Of a DNA stretch of 64,000 nt, positions 55,301 to 64,000 are shown one piece after another. Under the pieces are notes generated by a model. That model did no database searches and was not told the origin of the DNA. It saw only the letters and a list, made by a program, of their open reading frames with translations. Numbering within the stretch: position 1 is the stretch's first letter; every line of letters begins with the position of its first letter. This DNA is from Oscheius sp. JU75. Lineage: Eukaryota > Nematoda > Chromadorea > Rhabditida > Rhabditidae. Both the position numbers and the translations under genes were made by a program. The DNA lies in the NCBI GenBank assembly GCA_037178855.1, contig JASJZC010000005.1:868001-932000 (forward strand), given 5' to 3'.

Positions 55301-58300
55301 AGGATAGAATATCGACGAGAATGGGGTCTGTCTGTTTCCTTCGATTTAATTCCTGCAGGGTTAGAGCGATTTCCTGATCGATTCCTTTGTGAGTCACTAG
55401 AGGCTTGAATCCCAAAGTATTCTGAACAAAAGTCCTATTTATTATCTTTCAAAATCTACCGAACTGGTGCTTTAGTATATACTTTTTTTGCTTCAAGACA
55501 ATACTATATACTATAATTTTAGTATACAGTATTGTGTTGAAACAAAAACATTCCAGGCAAACATCTACGGCTACATTCACCTCTACGACTCGCTCCGTCT
55601 CTATGCCTTGGCTCTCCGGAAGACTCTTACCGAGAGCAGTAATGAGGCCTTCGTCACGAATGGGGCCTATATTTGGAACAAGATGAGGAGACTAAGTTTT
55701 GAAGGTACTGTAGTTTTCGTATAAAACTTATGAAATGTTTCAATCCTTTCTGATAAGCTAGAGGTTGAAGCAAAACTAAATGAAGGCGACTAGGAGTGAA
55801 AAAACATTTGATCTCAAATGATTTTGGTTCTTTCTTTTTCATATTGTTGCTTTCACCTCTAGCAAGATGACCTGATTTCTTGAGCCTTTTGTAGTTTTGC
55901 GAAAACATTATGTCAAACATCTAACTTTAGAGAAACGAACGCATCCAACATGCCAACCAAAGAAATAGGTGTCAAGGTTCAGGTACACTCGAGAGGCTTG
56001 AAAAGTAGAGGGTATGTAGAGCTTGTGAAACCAAAACTTGGCAGTTTCTTTGTCCTGCCACGATTTTGATTATCTCCATTCCAGGAGTGGTGAGCACAGC
56101 CGACTCCAAGGACAATGAGACCGGAAAGCAGGTCTCTGGAGTCGTCGGAACGGTCCTGATGGACGATTTGGCTGACAGAGCTCCCATCTTTGCTGCCTTC
56201 TACATCTCTCCCAACAGGTTGGGTTATCTCAAATATCGGAAGAAGTTAAAATTTCCAGGGAAAAGGCAATGAAAATGGTCTCGATGGAGAGCGAGCTGGT
56301 CACCAACTGTGATGGTATCAAAAACAAGAGCGGATGCTTTATTTTGGTATGTTCGATCCAATTTTTGGTGCTGACAGGGAATGCTTAAGTGTCATGTAAA
56401 CATCGAACGAATATAGAGAACTGTTGAAACATTTTTGAGTCTTCCAACTAAAGGAGAGAATCTTGCAACTTTTGTCCTTGTCGTCGGTCATATTTCTCTC
56501 GAAGGCCAAAACGACTTCTTCTGATTTTCCAATATTTTGAAAAGCTGTAGAGCAGATCACCGGTTACAAATTGGCAGTACATTGTAAGACAAAAAAAGTC
56601 ATCTTGACCCCGAAAAACGCTTACGTAAAGGTGGAGGCTCTAATAGGGGTAATACGGTAGAAAACTGTTGAACCATTTTTGTGAGGATTTTTTTTCTCAT
56701 AACAGTGGAGAAGCATTGGACCAGTCACAGGCATCATCAAACATTGAAATAAGATCAATGGAAAGTATGATGGAGAATAGTCAGGATTTATAGGATAGAA
56801 GAAACCCATTTGTCCTATGAAATTTCAATGAGCAAAGCCTAGGAGCGATAAAGTAAAAGAGATCCTATCCGAATTCTTCGAAAGTATGACACTCTAACAG
56901 ATTTGTAGACATGGATATAGAAATATTGTGAGCTAGGACAGAGTTTGCTCATACCATATCCTTGAAACGTTTTACCACTCTCAGCTTTCCAGGTATAACC
57001 AGAACATTTTCAGAAACTGACAGACCTGATGACCGGGTTCTGGCCCTCGGGAAACGGCCAGATGCCTCTGGATGAGCCTCTCTGCGGCTATCGGGGACAA
57101 CGATGTTCCTATTTTCTGGAAATCTCGATTTCTGCTCTTCTCGTCTGTGCTCTAATTGCGATTGGCGTGGCGTATGCCGTCTTCAAAATCTGGTAATCAG
57201 AAAATAGCGGTATTCGGGTCCTAAACATGCCTTTTCAACTTTCTGATGTACTGCAAAGATGAAGAGTAGTTGAAGAGGTTTTTGAAACATAATTTTCAGC
57301 GAAAAACGAGCTCTGGACAAGATGCCCTGGAGAGTTTACCATGATGACTTGCAGTTCATTGATGAGGAACAAGTGAGATCGATGGTGAGGTTCGGAGCAA
57401 GCAGTATCCTTTAAAACAAAACAATGATTCTTTCTTTTCATAAAGCTGGCTGTTCGGCTATATTTCAACTGGGAGTGTTCTATACTCTTCGAATAACTTT
57501 TACAGCTGTCCATTGGCTCCTCAACCACGAAGCTAAGCCAAGTATCAACTGGACAGAAACGACATGCCATCATTGGAGTGAATACTCATTCCACGTACCA
57601 TCGGTTTCTTGATTAGTGTTTCAATGGAAACAGGCAAAATTTGTAGGTATCCACAACGCCGTCCCATCAAGTTCGGTCGAGATGACTTGAGAATGCTCAC
57701 TCAGGTAGACAGAAACAGATAGAGAGGCACCTATTTCTAGATGAAACAAGCCGTCCATGACAACCTGAACCCATTTTTGGGAATGGCTTTCAATGAGAAG
57801 GAGGAAATGCTGATCCTGTGGAAGTTTTGCAGCCGCGGAACCATTCAAGACATAATCTACAATCAGAAAGTGAACCTGGACGAAAAGTTTCATGCAGCTT
57901 TTGTCAGAGACATTACATTGGTAAGTGGGAACATTGAACAAGAATTTAGTAACTCCAACTGTCCAACTTATAATAATCCTATTAAACACATAAAATTTCA
58001 AGTCACCATAGTAAACAAAGTTCTCCGAACTTCACTGTGAACGTTGTTGAGCCTGCTATATTCTGTTCCTGTAAAACTAAAAAAGTTCAACTTGCAGGGT
58101 CTCGAGTACCTTCACATGTCACAGCTCGGCTACCATGGTTCTCTCACTCCGTGGGCTTGTCTGATTGACAGAAACTGGATGATCAAGCTGTCCGATTATG
58201 GAATAGGCAAGCTTTTTCACGTTTCAATGAATTGATAAAAGGGGAGAAGGTTTTGAGAGTAGTTTTGTCTCTCTGATGTTACACCAAAAGTATAAAAAAT

Positions 58301-61011
58301 TTGTGTTTTACTACTTTTATAAAAGCGGGAAAATGGAGATTTTTGTGTTCCGACCTTCGTGTTGAGTTCCACGTTTTTACGTTTGTTTGGCTTGTGGAAC
58401 CTTTTTTGGTAAAAAATATTAACTGGATGCCTGAAAAATAACCATTTTGACATTAAATTTATTTTTTTCGACTAATTTTCCCGAGACAGTACAGCCATAC
58501 TTTCAGCCAATCCACTGGAACGATGGGAAAAGCAGGGAGCCATCACCATCGAGACGGTGAAGGATGACGACGACAAGAGTCAAGCGGCACAGAAGACAAG
58601 TGAGTTTGGGAAAAGAACAACTATATTATACTCCTACCAGTCAAGAACCATTTCAATAAGTAATTCGTAATACAAATGCATACTATAGGCAATCGGTGAA
58701 ACATAATGATATCTGTCCTTTTTCTAATGAGCCAGCAATTTTTTTGAGAAATGCTTCACAAATCACTTATAGTAGCTTTTCGTCCTGAAAGTTTGTTGCT
58801 CGTGTGTTCGGTACGGGTGGTGAAAAAAAGTTGGTGAAAAACGGGTGGTGAAAAAAACTTTCTTCATCGCACAGTGCAAAAATTGGAATAGGCGAAAAAA
58901 AGTAGAAGTAACAGAGGTGTGCGAAAATACCGTATACCCGAAAGCAGTCAAGGCCTATGTTTACAAGTTGGTGCGCATAGTATCTTAATTTTGGCTTTTG
59001 GGTACATTTTTGATTTTAATCATTTTTTAATTTTTAGTATTTTCGTACAGCCCTGAGAGAGAATGGAAATTCAGAAATGAGAAATGAGATTTCTAAATAG
59101 AGAGGATCACAATAAGATTTCCTATACCACATTGTTGAAACATCTTTTCTTTGTTGTCTTACACGTAGCAATTTCCACCTTCAGGCGTTCTCTACATGGC
59201 TCCGGAACTCCTGAAAAATCGTGAAGCCAACAGAAAACGTCGGATGGACCAGGTCTGGGTTCGACAGACTGTTGTACGTTCTTTATCACCTTTTTGGGGG
59301 CACAGTACAAACTTTTAGACTCGCCGACAAGCCAGTGACATCTATGCCTTCGGGATGGTCATGTACGAGATTCTCTTTCGTAGCCTCCCTTTCAGAGTCA
59401 ACACCAACATTCAAGGTACGAACTCCACAAAAATGAGTTTTATAGGATGCACTGTGCGGAGAAACCGACTATATCTGGGCATCGTGAAACAAAACTTTTT
59501 GACTAGCTATACAATACTTCTTGATTATATAAAAACTATTGTAAAATTCAATTTCAGAGCTCTGCGACTATCTGGCCGACGGCAGCAAGAGCATCAGTCC
59601 AGAAATCCAAGACCCGATGAAGTGCAACCCTGACCTTCAGGTAAACTTTTCAACTCTTTAAAAAACACAAACCCAGGCGCTTCTCCGAGACTGTTGGAGT
59701 GAGAATCCCGAAATTCGACCCAGTATTCGGAGAGTTCGACTTAACACGGAGATGGTTCTCAAGACGTAACTTATACTCTTTTGGGTACAAAAACCTTAAT
59801 GTTTTAGAAAAGGATCTCTGGTCGACCAGATGATGCGTCTGATGGAACAGTACGCGAACAATCTGGAAAAGCTGGTGGCCGAGAGGACCGGAATGTTGGA
59901 GGAGGCCAATATCAGGGCTGACAAGCTGCTGTCGCAGCTGTTGCCTCCGTGAGTCTGTTGTTTAGTTTTGAAAGTGCAAAGGAGTATGGCAGTAAAAATG
60001 GAAAACTCTTCTGACTCTTAGGTAGTCCGTGAGCCACACAGCGTTTGATTGGAGCACTATATGCAATTTCGGTGAAACATTTTCCTCGAACGCTTTCGCT
60101 AAGAGTAAATAAGAAATTTTGGAGCGCTAAATTCATTTGCAAAACTACTTCAGGTACGTAGCCAATGAGCTCAAGATGGGTCGAAGTGTTCCACCAAAGC
60201 AGTTCAATGCAGCTACAGTCATGTTCTCTGACATTGTCGGCTTCACTACCATTTGCTCTTCGTCCACCCCGATTGAGGTGGTCAACATGCTGAACGGTCT
60301 CTACACGGGATTTGACGAGTGTATCACGAGGAATCAGAGCTACAAGGTAAGTTAAAGAGACAGAGAGACAGATAGACTGAGATAGATAGTGAGACAGAGA
60401 AAGTATTTGCTCAGGTCGAAACCATCGGCGATGCCTACATGGTCGTGTCCGGAATTCCTGAAGAAAATGGAAATCTTCACTCTAAAAATATCGCCAACTG
60501 TGCTCTGGATATGAGACAGGTATTTTTTGTGTTTCACCCAAAACGTGCCAAGTAGTACCGTCCTCTCGAACAGCTTACTACTTATAGATATTGTAAAACA
60601 AAGTTTGTGAATTTCAGTACCTGACCGGATACGAGATCCCTCACCGTCTTAGTCAACGTATTCGTTGTCGTTGGGGCTTCCATACTGGGGCTGTTGCTGC
60701 CGGTGTCGTTGGACTGAACGCTCCACGTTACTGTCTCTTTGGAGACACGGTCAACACGGCATCGAGGATGGAATCCAGTGGAAAACCGGGACTGATCCAG
60801 ATGTCCGACGATGCCAAGGCTCATCTGAGCAAGTATCATCCAGTCTTCGAGGTCACCGAGAGGGGAGAGACTGAAATCAAGGTAGATCTCTGTCTCTGTC
60901 ACTCTCACCACATACTTTCAGGGAAAAGGAGTCATGCGGACTTACTGGCTCGAAGACCGTGTCGGTGACAAGAGTACCGTCCAGTACATTGCCTCTTCTA
61001 CTGGAAACTGA
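52334..61011 (+). CDS. receptor-type guanylate cyclase
   Basis: 25 exons join to about 1130 residues. Key exons: 52334-52511, 53175-53596, 54271-54366, 54405-54483, 54519-54655, 54897-55055, 55146-55238, 55557-55704, 56085-56217, 56259-56346, 57014-57192, 57300-57389, 57647-57704, 57741-57920, 58098-about 58206, about 58486-58599, 59185-59252, 59319-59415, 59558-59640, 59677-59765, 59808-59948, 60154-60346, 60415-60519, 60618-60881 and 60922-61011. Signal peptide 1-16; extracellular ligand-binding-type domain to about 540; one membrane helix ([19 protein letters not shown]); kinase-homology domain without catalytic residues (HGSLTP in place of HRDL); linker helix; cyclase domain. The cyclase keeps metal Asp residues ([14 protein letters not shown]), guanine-selecting Glu (VETIGD) and Cys (YCLFGDTVN), and Arg in NTASRM, so it should make cGMP. 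Nematode gcy genes act in sensory neurons. Which gcy this is cannot be told. The splice between 58206 and 58486 needs a GC donor. Confidence 0.95.
54799..54850. repeat. hairpin in cyclase intron 5
   Basis: The arms TTTTGGCTGCGTATCGAACATCAG and its near complement ending GTGCGCAGCCAAAA, given here as TTTTGGCTGCG / CGCAGCCAAAA, pair over at least 11 perfect bases plus a diverged inner part. They sit less than 50 bases upstream of the exon at 54897. Confidence 0.55.
56530..56660 (+). repeat. partial MITE copy in cyclase intron 10
   Basis: Contains AAAAGCTGTAGAGCA, GACCCCGAAAAACGCTTACG and GGCTCTAATAGGGGTAATACGG, the right-half landmarks of the element at 18618-18850. Confidence 0.5.
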
Positions 61012-64000
61012 TCTCTATTCTATACTCATCCCAATTTTTGTAAAAATGTTTTATTCTCTATGTATTACTCTCACCCGCAACTGTTTCAGCAATTTATTTC
61101 CCAGCCAAAGCTTCCGTAGTTCCGCCCCCATCCAAAGGTTATGAAATTGCTGAAAATGTTGTTTTCTCACTTTTTTGGTCGAATAAAGTAACCGGATTTT
61201 AGGAAATGTTTCAGGCCCCCAGAAGAATTCACCTTCCTACCCACCCCTAACCAATTTTGTGCATTTTTGATGTGCTTCGCGACGCGCGACAAATCAGATT
61301 TCAGCATCGACGCGCTGGGGCATCCTTTGTTAGTTCCTTCGGGAGGGGGCTGTCCCGAAGGCCACAAGAGACTTCATTTTGTTCTTTTCATGGGGGCGCC
61401 TACGCTTACTTTTGCGATTTTTGGAAAGTCACTTTTTTATAGTAGGAGACTTCAAATATGTTTTCTATTTTGTAGCTCGAGTTTTTTTTTACGCTACTCT
61501 TCGGAGAACTGTTGAAACAGAGACAGACTTTTTATGTGTTTTACTGCGAGTTTATTTTGCTGAAATCTGGATCCTATTCCATTGATCACGTATCGGAACC
61601 TGAATATCCAAATTATTACCAGTTCTGCATACAAGGACCGTAACCATTAACTTAAACAATTTGGGAGTAGCATTCATAATCGAAAAATTACCCGAAAGCA
61701 TTACCGCTAAAGTGTCATTGCCGGATGAAACATTTTTCAAAACCGCCAAATGCGTCTAACTATTTTTGAAGTAAGAAGTCTTCCAATATATCAGCACGAG
61801 ATGAACCAAAAAAAAGTCAAACGTTATGTACAAAATGTTACGGAGCCGAGTTTCACAAAACTTTTTGGCTTCACTTTAGGTTGAAAAGGTTTGGTACGTA
61901 CAGAAGGCAATTCCGTGTCGATTTTGGGGTATCCTCCAATTCCGCAATTCGGCAAATGCTCCACCTCTATATACAAATTTTTGTCTCTATGACGCGTAAT
62001 AAAATTTGGTCATTTGATCTTGGACATTCAATTTATCCGATCCTAACACGTAAGTGGGTCTTTGTTTTGTTTAAAAAGTAGGTTCTTTTGGTGGTCAAAC
62101 TTTTATGTTTCTATGAACTCGAAAAGCAGCCAGGATTGTTCAGTTGAAAAGTTTTGAGGTTTTCTTTGAAACAGCAAGCCTTGCCTTAATACTATGTCGA
62201 TGTATTGTCTGTTTTTAGGATGGGATAGAATTTCGGTTGAATTTACATCTTCTTTTCCGTTTTCCCTCGGAAGTATGCAAGATGGTTTCTAGCAATGTCT
62301 TTTGGGCAATGTTCTCTGCAAGTTCGGTCAGAACGAAATAGTTTGTGGCTCTCCATGAGCCGGTTAAAAAAACAGGGTGCTGTCTTGTAGAGCATACTAT
62401 ATATTCTTTAAAATAACAATCTACCGGGTGTTCGTTTGTTCTTCTGTTTCCCAAAACAAGGCATCCAATCTCAGAGACGATTTGCTCCCTCACGCTACAT
62501 GCACAACGATCCCCTGGGAATCGCGTAATCGATGTCCTAGCTCTTTCTCCCTTTGAAAAACCTGACATTTCCCTCCTCTGCTCCACAAAAATTGCTGCGG
62601 GCCCATAAAATTCAAATCAGAGCCCGCTTCCCGGACATTTTCCGGCATCTTGTGGCAGGCCCTGATTGCCGTATTTTTGGCGGAGCGGTTTCAAGGATGG
62701 AAAGTGGACCAATTAGAGCGAGGGGGCTCAGTCTTTCTCGAGGGGACAGAGAGTCATTTTACTTCTGCTCTCTCCCTCTGATTAATTAGTCTCACTAGTG
62801 TGAGAAGGACACCACTTCCTCTCTGACTGAGATTTTCCTGAAAACTGTTCTTTCCTCAAAAAAAAGAAGAAAATCGAGGTCGCTTTGCTTCCATGTGAAC
62901 CTGTTTTTGATGTGATTCTGTACTTACTGATGGCCAAAAGATTGTGTTTCAGCTGATTCTTATAGCTAAGCAGAAACTGTCCATCATTGATCTGTACCAC
63001 TACTTTCAAACTTGTACTCTCAAACTTTTTCACAGGTACTTTTTTATCAAAAATTTTTGATGCTCGACGAGAGGCACGTATTAACATATAGCAAAGACGT
63101 TATGTTTCAGCTGATGTTTATAATTAACCTGTTGATTTTCGATCACCCCCTAAATCTTATGCTCTTGCAAAGAAAATGAATTCGAAACGAAAAAAAAATA
63201 AAAATACCAGCTGAACTTTTTGTGTCACGCTTTCGGTTTTTCATTGTGATACTATGAGGGATTTCTCCTATTTAGGCACAAGATTGCTGTCCTAAAATGT
63301 TTCACGTCCCTATAATGGTCATTTAGGTCATCAAAATATTACTTTGGAGATGTTGTTGCCTCTTGTCACTAAAATGTTTCAAGTCTCTGTCATAACCATT
63401 CTATTTGATCTAAAACTGTTATTTCAAAGACCGAGTATGATCCGGCTCTCTGTCTCTCTCTCTCTCTATCTGTATTTCTGTCTCTGCCTTTTCCAATGTC
63501 AATTTCCAGCCAATATATCACGTCCCAGTGTTCCTATTGTCTTCACACTGCTGTCCCTAGGGACACATCCAGAAAGTGTCGGAGTGTTTTCTCCCCCTTA
63601 TGATAGATTATGCTTTTTGGTGGGGGATCCTTTTTCAGTCCCGAGCTCTCCAATCCCCGTAATTTCCTCTTATTCTTCCTTTCATCCACGAGGATCTCAG
63701 ATTTCTCAGGACTGGTGGCGGTGTTTCTCACGCCCTTCTCTCTCCTCCCTATTAAGTCTTTTCTGCAAGCTTGGCTGATTATTCAACGATCGAAAAGTGT
63801 TTTTCTTTTTTGCTGTAAAAACTGTGTAGCGATTGAGATATTTCGTTCTGCTGAAAATAAGGAATACAGATTTTTATGTTCAGAAAAAACCGTATAACTG
63901 ATACCATTGCTCTTGCTCGGCCTCATCCTATTCTCGGACTTTGACACGTTTTTGAATTACATATAGACAAGAAGCACAGGTTCGATTATCTGTCTTATCA
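61012..64000. other. gene-free right end
   Basis: I see no supportable gene downstream of the cyclase. Short open frames on both strands lack domains and splice partners. There is a GC-richer patch at about 61260-61400 with a small inverted repeat (CCTTCGGGA / TCCCGAAGG), another at 62590-62730, and a CTCTGTCTCTCTCTC tract at 63450-63490. TGTTTCA/TGAAACA motifs continue. Confidence 0.45.

Noticed and set aside
1-64000. CRISPR arrays, operons, ribosome binding sites and other bacterial features
   Set aside because: The sequence is intron-rich eukaryotic DNA. The regular repeats seen are minisatellite or transposon derived.

Overview
This window is nematode nuclear DNA, most likely from a Caenorhabditis-type genome. 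Genes are split into many small exons by introns often only 35-60 bases long. Acceptors follow the TTTCAG pattern. The gene families are typical of nematodes: divergent G-protein alpha subunits, a receptor guanylate cyclase, a serpentine chemoreceptor, a membrane acid phosphatase and a secreted CUB-like-type protein. A Tc3-like transposon and several foldback repeats are also present. All gene models were spliced by hand from reading frame, splice-site consensus and intron phase.

Layout. 1-4.4 kb: no convincing gene; degenerate GTACGG-type repeats. 4.4-5.0 kb: small AT-hook protein (+). 5.4-8.6 kb: nuclear hormone receptor with an NR2-like DNA-binding domain (-). 9.1-12.8 kb: divergent G-alpha gene (-). 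12.8-18 kb: gene-poor, with a minisatellite. 18.1-19.1 kb: small two-exon gene (+) with a MITE in its intron. 22.2-28.5 kb: second G-alpha gene (+), with a foldback element and an antisense cysteine-rich ORF in its introns. 29.1-31 kb: two small unknown genes. 31.2-34.3 kb: serpentine receptor exons through TM6 (+). 34.7-40.8 kb: histidine acid phosphatase (-), whose 3.9 kb first intron holds a Tc3-like transposon (38.1-39.7 kb). 41.2-41.7 kb: secreted Thr/Lys repeat protein (-). 41.9-42.1 kb: a TM7-type exon (+) whose phase matches the receptor 7.6 kb upstream. 42.6-46.3 kb: CUB-like fragment and a cluster of tiny charged coiled-coil genes, partly from a tandem duplication. 47.5-49.2 kb: secreted glycoprotein of CUB-like type (+). 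49.4-49.8 kb: mariner relic. 50.2-51.6 kb: single-LDLa peptide and a secreted coiled-coil protein (both -). 52.3-61.0 kb: complete 25-exon receptor guanylate cyclase (+). 61-64 kb: no gene seen.

Functional theme. Two G-alpha subunits, a serpentine receptor, a receptor guanylate cyclase and a nuclear receptor lie close together, which suggests a chemosensory-signalling neighbourhood. This is inference from families and position only. Non-coding sequence carries very many copies of the heptamer TGAAACA/TGTTTCA and GAGACA-type simple repeats, often inside introns.
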